Of a stretch of 59,553 nt of DNA, positions 1-8,150 are shown piece by piece. The translations under genes were made by a program, and so were the position numbers. Origin of the DNA: Caldifarciminota bacterium (GTDB taxonomy: Bacteria; Hydrothermota; Tepidihabitantia; SM23-42). The stretch covers positions 2,060,433 to 2,119,985 of the forward strand of contig CP070686.1 in NCBI GenBank assembly GCA_020353055.1, written 5' to 3'. The notes beneath the pieces were generated by a model. That model made no database searches, was not told the DNA's origin, and saw only the letters and a program-made list of their open reading frames with translations. How positions within the stretch are numbered: position 1 is the stretch's first letter; the number at the start of each line of letters is the position of its first letter.

Positions 1-185
1 TTTCCATTTGGTCCACTTTTGGTCCAATTTGGGCGTAGAATACACGGAATTAGGTAGAATTCCGTTCAATAGCGAGAAAGAGCAAAATCACCGCAAAGCA
101 TTGATACACCGCAATCTCAGCGATTTCAAAGTGTAGTATATTCGGATTCGAAGTCCGTCGCTCTATCCAGTTGAGTTACAGGCGC
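1..185. repeat. Cassette-boundary direct repeat, copy 1
   Basis: Most of this stretch recurs at 2867-3124. Shared landmarks in order: TTTCCATTTGGTCCA, an ACGGAATT/AATTCCGT hairpin (44-65), the AGCGAGAAAGAGCAAAA block, GATTTCAAAGTGTAGTATAT, and a tRNA-Arg 5' half on the minus strand. In copy 2 the repeat begins just after a terminator, so the left window edge probably cuts another cassette of the same kind. The rest up to the promoter at 401 holds no gene I can support. Confidence 0.8.
143..185 (-). pseudogene. tRNA-Arg(TCG) 5' half, remnant
   Basis: Read on the minus strand from 185, the sequence starts GCGCCTGTAACTCAAC, continues TGGATAGAGCGACGGA and reaches CTTCGAATCCG. This is an acceptor strand, D arm and anticodon arm with TCG in the loop. 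Homology stops at the end of the anticodon stem: there is no variable region, T arm or 3' acceptor strand. It cannot be a working tRNA and is best read as a fragment carried in the repeat. Confidence 0.7.
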
Positions 186-400
186 TTTAAGGATAGCTGA
201 TATCAGACAACGGATCTCAGTAGAATTATATGGGAATTTTGGTCCACGTCAATCATTCGCCTACTGATCTAATAACTACTTCATGCAATTACTCAATGGA
301 CGTACGGATTTAGAATCCCCAGTTCAGCAATTGCCCTCACGCCGTGAGTCGAACGCACCAATTTCTCTAGTAATCATTACCAGTAATGCCGTCAAATGTC

Positions 401-429
401 TTGACACCGAGGTTTGGAATATTTATATT
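401..429 (+). promoter_or_regulatory. Promoter of the first YVTN gene
   Basis: TTGACA (401-406), 17 bp, TATATT (424-429). It lies 18 bp upstream of the ATG at 447. Confidence 0.55.
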
Positions 430-446
430 TACAGAAGAGGATCAAC

Positions 447-2828
447 ATGTATCGATGTAATAACATTTTATCCGTGATAATGCTCGTTTTAGCCCCCATT
501 CTGGCTAACAGTCAGGACGTGATAGCCACCATCCACCTCGGCTTTGGTTATCCCATTGCGCTGACGTACAACAGCACTAACAACAAAATCTACGTGGGAA
601 GCAAGGCCGGCATGGGTGTAACTGTACTTGATGGCACCACGAACGAGAGGGTTGCTGTTGTCCCATCTCCAACACCTACGGATCGCCTATGTTGGAGCTC
701 CATGAGTAATACGGTATATGCTGCATCGGGCACACCCTTTGATGGCGCGATAACTGCAATTGACGGTGTGGCGGATACGGTCGTCGCTACTTTCAACATT
801 GGCAGCGGCGCATATCATTACTTAGCCTATAATTCGGTAAACAACAAGGTCTATTGTTGTGGGTTCCTCGACCCCGGCATGTATATAATTGATTGCGGGT
901 CTAATTCCATCCAGTATGTAGGGCAAGGCATCCATCAGGTCGGCGGTCTTCTTCATAATCCAGTGGAAAACAAAGTCTATTGTAGCGATCAGGCTGATAA
1001 TGACGTTATTATACTCGATGGCGTAACGAACGGAGCTATCGCAGTTATTCCGTTGTCTCATCCAGGCGCCTACACCTATAATTCAATCAATAGCAAGGTC
1101 TATTGCGCCAGTCAAGGTAATAATGTTACAATTATCGATGGTGTCGACGACAGCATACTCACTACAGTGTCAATTGGAAGTGGCCCGATAGACTTTGTGT
1201 ACAATGCCGTTGAGAACAAAATCTATTGTTTGGGTGGGTATGTGTCAATCATTGACGGCATGACCGATTCCGTTATTGCGACAGTGGAAATAGGAGCACT
1301 ACCCTGGACGTTGGAATATAATCACGTTGATAACAAAATATACGCAGCTGTTCGTCAGAGTATATATGTCATCGACGGCGCTGGCGATACCGCAATTTGC
1401 GCGATACCCGTCCCTGGTTGGCCAAGCGACCTAGAATACAATGATCATAATAGCAAAATATATTCTGCAAGTAGAAGTGGTCATGATGTATCAATAATCG
1501 ATGGCACTGGTGATAGTCTGATTGCTACATACGAACTTGCAGGATACCACCCCAAATCACTTACCTATAACCCATTAGGTAATAAGCTATATTGTGTGAG
1601 TGATGATAGCAATAATGTGACGATCATCGATGGCGTGTACAATACCGTTATTAAAACCATAAACATCGGTATCGGTCCAAGTTCCTGCGTGTATGCAGGA
1701 CTGGTAAATAAGATATATTGCGTCAATTCGGTTAGCAATGATGTCTCCGTCATCGATGGAATCACTGATTCAACGATTGCCACGATTTCCGTAGGAACGC
1801 AACCGTGTGCCCTGAGCTACAATTCAAGTGGCAACAAAGCTTATATTGCCAACTACGTAAGTGACAATCTGACTGTAATTGATTGTGTTGATGACACTGT
1901 AATCACTACGATCTCTGTCGGCAGCTCTCCGACGGCTTTAGTCTACAACTCCATTGATGACAAAATCTATTCTGCGAATGCCAATAGTGACAACATATCC
2001 GTCATAGACTGCGGGTCAGATTCTCTGATCATGCATATCGGAATTGGTGATTCACCGCACTCACTAACATATAACCATATTAACAATAAGATATACTGTA
2101 CGAACGACAGTAGCAATAACGTGACCATAATAGATGGCGCGGGAGATTCCGTCATAACTTATGTTTCTACCGGCTATAATCCACGAGCATTGCTCTATGA
2201 TTCTATTGTCAACAAAGTGTACTGTGCGAATTATGGAAGTAACACCGTAACCGTTATTGATGGTCTTACCGACTCAGTTATTACAACTATCGTTGTTGGA
2301 AGCGGCCCCACTGCGCTAACTTACACTGCCGATAATCACATATTCTGCAGCAATAGCATGGATAGTACGGTGTATTGGATTGATGGTGTCGATGACATTG
2401 TTCTAGGTTGGTTACACGTTGGAGACTATCCGCATACACTTACCTATAATCCCCAATACGACAAAGTGTATGTTGCAAACTACAATAGCTGTGATATATC
2501 AGTCATTATTGATGAAGTTGGTATCGATGAGTGTGGGGCGTCAACACCTGAGCAATTTTGCGTAATATGCAAACCGAATCCATTTAGGGACAAGACGAAC
2601 ATCACATGGCAAATATCGTATGACTCCCACACAGTGCTGGAGATTTATGATGTGTCAGGTAGATTCGTTAAAGAACTCGTTGGATCAAAACCGAATAGGA
2701 TGAACCGAGTAGAGATGATGTGGGATGGTTCAGATAGGTTTGGCCACAAAGTTCCAAGCGGCGTCTACTTTCTAAAGGTTGATGCAGGTGGTTACATTAC
2801 GACAGAGAAGCTGCTATTGATAAAATAG
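447..2828 (+). CDS. Secreted YVTN beta-propeller protein with T9SS-like C-terminal domain
   Basis: A 793-residue exported protein. An N-terminal signal peptide (hydrophobic core around residues 8-20, ending near ANSQ) is followed by about 17 repeats of roughly 43 residues with the pattern YN...NKIYC...N.VTVIDG..DSVITTI.VG. This is the YVTN-type propeller repeat and probably folds into more than one propeller. The last 85 residues form an immunoglobulin-like sorting domain: PNPFRDKTNI, IYDVSGRFVKEL, then PSGVYFLKVDAGGY and a K-L-L-L-I-K end. A start at 414 is open, but the ATG at 447 has AGAGG at good spacing and begins the signal peptide directly. A terminator hairpin follows. The gene sits between two copies of a direct repeat. 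Ligand and role are unknown; surface display or secretion is inferred from the terminal domain. Confidence 0.9.
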   Translation: MYRCNNILSVIMLVLAPILANSQDVIATIHLGFGYPIALTYNSTNNKIYVGSKAGMGVTVLDGTTNERVAVVPSPTPTDRLCWSSMSNTVYAASGTPFDGAITAIDGVADTVVATFNIGSGAYHYLAYNSVNNKVYCCGFLDPGMYIIDCGSNSIQYVGQGIHQVGGLLHNPVENKVYCSDQADNDVIILDGVTNGAIAVIPLSHPGAYTYNSINSKVYCASQGNNVTIIDGVDDSILTTVSIGSGPIDFVYNAVENKIYCLGGYVSIIDGMTDSVIATVEIGALPWTLEYNHVDNKIYAAVRQSIYVIDGAGDTAICAIPVPGWPSDLEYNDHNSKIYSASRSGHDVSIIDGTGDSLIATYELAGYHPKSLTYNPLGNKLYCVSDDSNNVTIIDGVYNTVIKTINIGIGPSSCVYAGLVNKIYCVNSVSNDVSVIDGITDSTIATISVGTQPCALSYNSSGNKAYIANYVSDNLTVIDCVDDTVITTISVGSSPTALVYNSIDDKIYSANANSDNISVIDCGSDSLIMHIGIGDSPHSLTYNHINNKIYCTNDSSNNVTIIDGAGDSVITYVSTGYNPRALLYDSIVNKVYCANYGSNTVTVIDGLTDSVITTIVVGSGPTALTYTADNHIFCSNSMDSTVYWIDGVDDIVLGWLHVGDYPHTLTYNPQYDKVYVANYNSCDISVIIDEVGIDECGASTPEQFCVICKPNPFRDKTNITWQISYDSHTVLEIYDVSGRFVKELVGSKPNRMNRVEMMWDGSDRFGHKVPSGVYFLKVDAGGYITTEKLLLIK

Positions 2829-2845
2829 CATTTGTTGTGAAATCA

Positions 2846-2870
2846 GGGAGTGAGTTTATCACTCCCCTTT
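2846..2870 (+). terminator. Intrinsic terminator of the YVTN gene
   Basis: GGGAGTGA (2846-2853), 5-base loop, TCACTCCC (2859-2866), then CTTTCC. The same stem design recurs after two other YVTN genes. Confidence 0.7.
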
Positions 2871-3124
2871 CCATTTGGTCCAATTTGGGCATTGAATTGA
2901 CGGAATTAGGTAGAATTCCGTTCAATAGCGAGAAAGAGCAAAACTCCCGCAAAGCGTTGATATACCGTAATCTCAGCGATTTCAAAGTGTAGTATATTCG
3001 GATTCTCTCTCGATATCGAAGTCTCGATCTCTCCTCTCACTACGTTCGAAACCTTCGGCGAGACAGAGATGGAAGTCCGTCGCTCTATTCTGCCATAATT
3101 TCCGGCGGATTGAGCTACAGGCGC
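2867..3124. repeat. Cassette-boundary direct repeat, copy 2
   Basis: Matches 1-185 in the same order, including the hairpin (2900-2921) and the tRNA-Arg half. It is longer because two extra segments interrupt the tRNA part (about 3006-3072 and 3088-3108). Confidence 0.8.
2999..3124 (-). pseudogene. tRNA-Arg 5' half with two insertions
   Basis: On the minus strand from 3124 it begins GCGCCTGTAGCTCAAT. About 20 bp are inserted in the D loop, then TAGAGCGACGGACTTC resumes. After the anticodon region a second insert of about 65 bp follows before GAATCCG. The second insert is rich in TCTC/GAGA and partly self-complementary. No 3' half is present. Confidence 0.6.
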
Positions 3125-3158
3125 AGTTAATCGCATGGTCCCTCCCGATTTTGATAGA

Positions 3159-3226
3159 ATCTTCGATTCAAGGCAAAATCGAGGATCCTCGTAAATTCAA
3201 TCACATCGGAGATGTGAGAATTTACG
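3159..3226. other. Two adjacent strong hairpins in a gene-free stretch
   Basis: The first hairpin is ATCTTCGATT (3159-3168) with AATCGAGGAT (3177-3186). The second is CGTAAATTC plus TCACATC (3190-3207) pairing with GATGTGA plus GAATTTACG (3211-3226), a 16-bp stem with a 2-base bulge. A 102-codon TTG-start frame crosses this region but shows no protein-like features. Beyond the hairpins I see nothing from 3227 to the promoter at 3538. Confidence 0.5.
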
Positions 3227-3537
3227 GGACTACCACCGACGATCCCCAGCATATTTTAATTCTCTTTTTGCCGTGGCCGGTGCTTTACTCATACGGTTCT
3301 CATTACACCGCAAGATCGTATCCAGCACAGATGACAGATATCAGTAAGATTATAATGAATTCCTCCAAGCCGTCAATGAAGCATATCTGGCACCTTTTTT
3401 GCTTTTTAAGAAGTAAACAACAAAGAGTAGAGAAATTGTTAGAACATTCTATGTTGTGAAATAACGGTAGATTTTACTGGTTAAAGTAAACAAAGTATAG
3501 CCCTTAACAGGATCTACGACAGGTTGGAGTAGCGACC

Positions 3538-3565
3538 TTGACATCTGCCGACCGGGACATATAAT
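3538..3565 (+). promoter_or_regulatory. Consensus promoter for the 3747 gene
   Basis: TTGACA (3538-3543), 16 bp, TATAAT (3560-3565). Transcription should start near 3572, giving an unusually long 175-base leader. Confidence 0.7.
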
Positions 3566-3571
3566 CCCTGT

Positions 3572-3746
3572 AGAGGGAATTAAGTAACTCTATACGCGTA
3601 GAGCGCAGGGGAGGACCTATAAAGAATGTAGGTAAGTTAGTGGTAATGTATACCGTGCTGTTTTTCATGAGCAAAGTACACACAACCGCATGGTGTGTAC
3701 ATCCCGATTCCACACTCAACTCAATTCAAGCAGGAAAGGAGACGAG
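3572..3746 (+). promoter_or_regulatory. Long structured 5' leader
   Basis: The predicted leader contains a perfect hairpin CTCTA/TAGAG with loop TACGCG (3588-3603) and a second perfect hairpin GTACACAC/GTGTGTAC (3676-3700). The Shine-Dalgarno AAAGGAG lies at 3735-3741. I do not recognise a riboswitch class. It could also be a small RNA ending before the gene, although no T-run follows the second hairpin. Confidence 0.35.
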
Positions 3747-5240
3747 ATGGTAAGATGTGTAAAAGTAACCATAATCTGCGTAATTATGCTGCTTTGCGCA
3801 AATGCCACTGTTGTGCTTGCCCAAGTCCCTGATACAATGTGGACAAAAACATATGGTGATTCAACATACCAAGCAGGTTATTCGGTAAGACCAACATTTG
3901 ATGGTGGCTACATTATCGCCGGCGAAACAGGTTATCAATCCGGACAGACTCCACGTAACGTGTGGCTTCTCAAAACCGATCAAAATGGTGACACAATATG
4001 GACTAAAACATATGGAGGCCCTCAGGGTGATCGTGCCTATGGCGTCGTACAAACAACTGATAGCGGCTATGCTGTTGTGGGTTATACGCGATCATACAGT
4101 GCCAGTTCGTACGAGGATATTTGGTTCTTCAAAACCGATTTCAATGGTGATACTCTGTGGGCACATACCATTGATGGCGGTCCTATACACGATATGGCTG
4201 ACCGCGGATTAAGTTTGCAGCAGACGATTGACGGTGGATTTATCATCAGCGGATACACGTGTGATAGCAATGGTATTGCTGATGTTTTTCTTGCTAAGAC
4301 AGATACGTCAGGCATAGTCGAGTGGACTCAAACATACGGTGAAGAGTACTGCGTTGAGTACGGTATGGCAGTCGAACAAACCTCAGATGGAGGATATATA
4401 ATCGGCGGCTTCGGTCATCAGCTCGGTTCGAATTTTCGAGTGTGGATACTCAAGACGGATTACGTTGGTGATACTATATGGACAAAAACCTACAGCAGTC
4501 CAGGTTATACCGATTGCTTCTCTATACAACAAACATCCGATGGTGGTTACGTTTTTACCGGAGAAACCGCCTATGGTGCAGGCGGTGGTGATCTGTGGCT
4601 TTTCAAAATCGGACCCAATGGTGATTCACTGTGGGCGAAAACCTACGGCGGTGCAGGCAACGATTATGGCCTCGCAGTTCGGCAGACAGCTGACAAAGGC
4701 TTGATTGTCACAGGATCCATCGGCTGTGTTAGTACCGGCAGAGACGTCTGCTTACTAAAAACTGATGCGAACGGAGATACCCTCTGGACACGTATCTGGG
4801 GCGGAAGTGGGGAAGAAGTTGGCATTTCGATCGAGCAAACACCAGATTTCGGATACGTTATAGCAGGGCGTCGTCAGATTAACTATGACCATGATATTTG
4901 GTTACTAAAAATTGAACCAGATCTGAGCATTACAGAAAATGAATCCACGCGTCCGCCCAAATTATCGATACTACAAATCAGCCCTAATCCATTTCATGAC
5001 TTCACTGACATCAGATGTCAGATAACGGATAGCTGTAAAGAGATCGTCCTCATGGTATACGATATTGAGGGACGCAAGGTCAAAGACCTGAGTGATGCGT
5101 TATCCCTTACGAGCCATCGATCAACGGTCAAGTGGAGCGGCATTGATGATTTCAATAGGATATTGCCCAGCGGTGTCTACTTTCTGAAACTCATGGCGGG
5201 GGAGTATACTGTTACAAGGAAGTTGCTGCTAATAAGGTAA
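3747..5240 (+). CDS. Secreted repeat protein (TKTYGG/DGGYIIAG repeats) with T9SS-like C-terminal domain
   Basis: A 497-residue exported protein. The signal peptide covers about residues 1-26 and ends LAQ. It is followed by about eight repeats of roughly 50 residues with the pattern WTKTYGG...GY.V.QT.DGGYIIAG.T...D.WLLKTD.NGDT, a beta-propeller-like repeat common in secreted proteins of FCB bacteria. The C-terminal 85 residues are a sorting domain (SPNPFHDFTDI, VYDIEGRKVKDL, PSGVYFLKLMAGEY). A start at 3690 is possible, but ATG 3747 has AAAGGAG at the right distance and starts the signal peptide. The gene has its own promoter and long leader. Its function is not known; a surface or secreted binding protein is the likely class. 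Confidence 0.88.
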   Translation: MVRCVKVTIICVIMLLCANATVVLAQVPDTMWTKTYGDSTYQAGYSVRPTFDGGYIIAGETGYQSGQTPRNVWLLKTDQNGDTIWTKTYGGPQGDRAYGVVQTTDSGYAVVGYTRSYSASSYEDIWFFKTDFNGDTLWAHTIDGGPIHDMADRGLSLQQTIDGGFIISGYTCDSNGIADVFLAKTDTSGIVEWTQTYGEEYCVEYGMAVEQTSDGGYIIGGFGHQLGSNFRVWILKTDYVGDTIWTKTYSSPGYTDCFSIQQTSDGGYVFTGETAYGAGGGDLWLFKIGPNGDSLWAKTYGGAGNDYGLAVRQTADKGLIVTGSIGCVSTGRDVCLLKTDANGDTLWTRIWGGSGEEVGISIEQTPDFGYVIAGRRQINYDHDIWLLKIEPDLSITENESTRPPKLSILQISPNPFHDFTDIRCQITDSCKEIVLMVYDIEGRKVKDLSDALSLTSHRSTVKWSGIDDFNRILPSGVYFLKLMAGEYTVTRKLLLIR

Positions 5241-5442
5241 TACCATTCTAAGAGAACACGGGGAATGATTCAGACGGTTACGCCCCTTTGTCTTAGCCTG
5301 GTTTGTGCCCAGACAAATCTACGGACTTATGTTCCGCAACTTGTTTGGAATCACGTTGAAGTTTAGGACCAATTGGTGATCTATCCATAAAGAATGTTAT
5401 CTAATAGACTACTAACTTCATAGGTTCACGGATTTATTACAC

Positions 5443-5471
5443 TTGACTTTAATGATATCTTGCTTTAACAT
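5443..5471 (+). promoter_or_regulatory. Probable promoter of the 5513 gene
   Basis: TTGACT (5443-5448), 17 bp, TAACAT (5466-5471). A weaker match than the others. The rest of 5241-5512 holds no gene. Confidence 0.45.
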
Positions 5472-5512
5472 AAAACAGTCTAACAAGGGTATATTCGTTT
5501 ATGGAGGCAAAA

Positions 5513-6883
5513 ATGCTGGCTGATCGAAGAAAAATTGTTTTACCAATCATTTTGCTGCTATTGATGCCACTGTTCGTATCCGCACAATGGCTTGAGGCGA
5601 CGATTTCAGTCGGGACTAATCCATTTGACTTAGTGTATAATCCGATCAATAATACAATTTACTGTGCTAACTGGGGAAGTTACGGTGTGTCCGTGATTGA
5701 TGGTGCTAACAATAGTGTTATCACAACAATACCAATAGGAAGTACCCCTCGCACCTTAGTTCATAATCCGACTGACAATAAAATATACAGTGCGAATTAT
5801 TACAATAGCTCAGTTTCGGTAATTGATGGTGCGACTAATAATGTCATAACAGAAGTTCCAGTAGGAACCTTCCCGTGTGCGTTTGCTTATAATACGATCG
5901 ATAACAAAGTATACTGCGCTAATTACATTAGCAACAGCGTCAGTGTAATAGATGGCACGACCAATAATGTTATAACAACAATTCCAGTAGGAACTAATCC
6001 TGTTGCGTTGGTTCATAATCCGACGGATAACAAAGTATACAGTGCCAATTATATCAGTAACAATGTCTCGGTAATTGATGGCATTACTAATAGTATTATC
6101 GCGACGGTTCCGGCGGGAAGTTACCCCAATGCCTTTGTTCGCAATCCCGTCAGTAATAGAATCTATTGTGCTAATGGCGGTAGTGACAATATTACTGTAA
6201 TTGATGGGCAGACTGACAGCGTTGTTACGACAATTCAGGTTATTCGCTGGCCTATTGCGTTGGCTCATAATGCAGAGAATGACAAGATCTATTGTGCCAA
6301 CAATTGGAGGGATACAGTTACCGTGATTGACGGTGTAACTGATAGTATTATTACTAACATTCCGGTGGGAGATGAGCCTTGTGCTCTAATTCATAATACT
6401 ATCAATAATAAAATTTATTGCGCCAACCCTGGGCTTTACCCTAGTTCGAGTGACAGCACAATTACAGTGATTGATGGTGCGGCTGATAGTGTAATTACTA
6501 CAATTACAGTTGGTAACGGCCCCAAAGCTTTTGCTTTTAACCCACAATATAACCGCATCTATGTTGCGAATTACTATGGTAACAGCATCTCGGTGATTCG
6601 GGATTCAATGGTAGGAGTAGAAGAGCTTAGGCAAAACGCTTCGAGTTTCATATTGGATGTCTATCCCAATCCAATAAGAACGGCATTCACGATTCGTGCT
6701 TCCGCACCGCTGTGCAATGTCAGGATATATGACAGTCTTGGTGAATTAGTGAAAACAGTGACTTTGACAAAATTTGAGAATATGATCACAGTCTCTATGA
6801 ATAAAATGAGTGCTGGCGTTTATTTTGTGAAGGTAATTACCGAGAGAAACGAGTTGATCAGAAAGGTAATAGTGACAAAATAA
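5513..6883 (+). CDS. Secreted YVTN beta-propeller protein with T9SS-like C-terminal domain
   Basis: A 456-residue paralogue of the 447-2828 protein. The signal peptide is followed by about nine YVTN repeats (SVIDGANNSVITTIPIG, NKVYCANYISN) that are much more alike to each other than in the longer protein, suggesting recent internal duplication. The C-terminal sorting domain (YPNPIRTAFTI, IYDSLGELVKTV, MSAGVYFVKV) is of a somewhat different subtype. ATG 5513 has GGAGG six bases upstream; an in-frame ATG at 5501 overlaps that Shine-Dalgarno and is less likely. A terminator follows. Ligand unknown. Confidence 0.9.
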   Translation: MLADRRKIVLPIILLLLMPLFVSAQWLEATISVGTNPFDLVYNPINNTIYCANWGSYGVSVIDGANNSVITTIPIGSTPRTLVHNPTDNKIYSANYYNSSVSVIDGATNNVITEVPVGTFPCAFAYNTIDNKVYCANYISNSVSVIDGTTNNVITTIPVGTNPVALVHNPTDNKVYSANYISNNVSVIDGITNSIIATVPAGSYPNAFVRNPVSNRIYCANGGSDNITVIDGQTDSVVTTIQVIRWPIALAHNAENDKIYCANNWRDTVTVIDGVTDSIITNIPVGDEPCALIHNTINNKIYCANPGLYPSSSDSTITVIDGAADSVITTITVGNGPKAFAFNPQYNRIYVANYYGNSISVIRDSMVGVEELRQNASSFILDVYPNPIRTAFTIRASAPLCNVRIYDSLGELVKTVTLTKFENMITVSMNKMSAGVYFVKVITERNELIRKVIVTK

Positions 6884-6908
6884 AACTGCGCTTGAGATTA
6901 GAAAACGG

Positions 6909-6940
6909 AAGGGGAGTAATGTCATCACTCCCCTTTTCCA
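6909..6940 (+). terminator. Intrinsic terminator
   Basis: AAGGGGAGT (6909-6917) pairs with ACTCCCCTT (6927-6935) and runs into TTTT. It is followed by CCATTTGGTCCA, the first bases of the cassette repeat seen at 1 and 2867, but the rest of the repeat is absent here. Confidence 0.75.
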
Positions 6941-7071
6941 TTTGGTCCACCCTCCGTCCCGATATTCAGCCTTACTCAGCATACGGGACAGGTTAGGGCA
7001 GCGGGGAAAGTTTCCAGTCCTACTTGACACTCGCGCCAGTCTTTGTACTCTCAATTGAAGTCAAAATTCGT

Positions 7072-7407
7072 ATGAAGAAGAATAGGGCCATCCACTATCA
7101 CGTTTACGTCGTCCTCTTGGACGACGAAGTCAAGAATATTTCGAAAGTGCGGCGGCTGAATCCGGATCAGGACCCGAATAAATCCTGTGTCTATGTGGGG
7201 ATGACCGGGCTTGACCCGCACGAGAGGTTATCTCACCATTTAGCTGGCCATAAGGCCAGCAGGTTCGCCAAAAGGTATGGTATACGGTTGATGCCAGAGC
7301 TATACGAAGGACTAAACCCACTTACCTACGACGAGGCAATAGTCGCCGAAGCAGGGCTGGCCCGCCGGTTGCGGGCAGAGGGTTATACCGTAGTTGGTGG
7401 GCACTAA
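7072..7407 (+). CDS. Small GIY-YIG-like nuclease-domain protein
   Basis: A 111-residue basic protein. HYHVYVVLLD near the N-terminus and CVYVGMTGLDPHERL around residues 40-55 match the paired motifs of the GIY-YIG fold: the first tyrosine block as VYV, the second as YVG, then the conserved arginine in ERLSHH. The rest (KASRFAKRYGIRL, AEAGLARRLRAEGY) resembles stand-alone GIY-YIG proteins of unknown role rather than UvrC. The ATG at 7072 is chosen because upstream codons look non-coding; no strong Shine-Dalgarno is visible. It follows the third YVTN gene in the same direction. Whether it cuts DNA is unknown; catalytic residues were assigned by eye. Confidence 0.65.
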   Translation: MKKNRAIHYHVYVVLLDDEVKNISKVRRLNPDQDPNKSCVYVGMTGLDPHERLSHHLAGHKASRFAKRYGIRLMPELYEGLNPLTYDEAIVAEAGLARRLRAEGYTVVGGH

Positions 7408-7595
7408 CCCGGCAAAGAAGCGAGTATCTCCGCAAAGTCGCGTCGACTCTACGAGAGTCTACAGACCTCGTGACTCAAATTCCATTATGGTTGGCCTGCA
7501 TAGGTGGATCCTCGAATTACTCCTCAACAATATTAATATAAGGGCAGTTCGGGATAATCGATGTGAAGATTTGATCCCAGCCTACAGCCATCACC

Positions 7596-7623
7596 TTGAC
7601 TCGTTTCAGACGAGCATTATAAT
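7596..7623 (+). promoter_or_regulatory. Consensus promoter of the HELLH/hydrolase pair
   Basis: TTGACT (7596-7601), 16 bp, TATAAT (7618-7623). The spacer contains CGT...ACG symmetry. The rest of 7408-7595 has no gene I can support. Confidence 0.65.
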
Positions 7624-7664
7624 TGTTCTTATTACGAAGAAATGATTGAGTGGAGGCTATAAAA

Positions 7665-8150
7665 ATGTTGGTTAATAGAAAAGCAATAGAGAAATATCTT
7701 AATAAATGGCAGGATATCTTAAGATTAAGAGATTGGGACATAGTGATCAAAATAGTCAAAACCAAATGGAGAAAATCAGGAGATATTAAGATCGATTTGG
7801 AGGATAAGAAAGCAGTCCTTTTGGTGAATCATAAGCCAAAATGCACGAATCTCGAGGAGTTGGTTATTCATGAATTACTCCATCTGAAAGTATACAGAAT
7901 GGATCAAATGCTTGAAAGCTTCCTATCCATTATCTTTGGTGAAAAAGAGGATGACCCAAAGCGTGAGTTCGCTTATACGCAATTCATGATGGTTTTGGAG
8001 TCTACTGTTGAAGACCTAACAAAAGGTTATCTTTCAGCCGAAGGAAGTCAGAAATCATTATCCTTTGGTCGGTTAAAAGAGCCTATCGATGTCGAAATTA
8101 GGGGCAATTGCAAATTTGATCACAACATTGACAAAGGAGATAGAAAATGA
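7665..8150 (+). CDS. Putative zinc-binding HELLH protein
   Basis: A 161-residue cytoplasmic protein with no signal peptide. Residues 66-73 carry ELVIHELLHLKVY, an HExxH zinc-protease signature inside a predicted helix, preceded by a strand (AVLLVNHKP). This is the general layout of small SprT/ImmA-like metallopeptidase domains, but I cannot assign a family. Start ATG 7665 has GGAGG seven to eight bases upstream; the GTG at 7650 lies on the Shine-Dalgarno and is unlikely. The stop overlaps the start of the lipoprotein hydrolase (ATGA), so the two are co-translated. The third zinc ligand is not obvious; E and D residues around 95-110 (EKEDDPKRE) are candidates. Confidence 0.6.
   Translation: MLVNRKAIEKYLNKWQDILRLRDWDIVIKIVKTKWRKSGDIKIDLEDKKAVLLVNHKPKCTNLEELVIHELLHLKVYRMDQMLESFLSIIFGEKEDDPKREFAYTQFMMVLESTVEDLTKGYLSAEGSQKSLSFGRLKEPIDVEIRGNCKFDHNIDKGDRK

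Noticed and set aside
1-185. Functional tRNA-Arg on the minus strand
   Set aside because: Only the 5' half is present; no T arm or 3' acceptor strand follows the anticodon arm.
3151-3459. 102-codon frame with TTG start
   Set aside because: It crosses two strong hairpins, has no Shine-Dalgarno, and its composition is not protein-like.
5810-6268. 152-codon antisense frame in the YVTN gene
   Set aside because: Long only because the sense repeats avoid certain codons periodically; no start signal or domain.
7394-7645. 83-codon frame after the GIY-YIG-like gene
   Set aside because: It overlaps the gene's end and the promoter at 7596; no domain or ribosome site.
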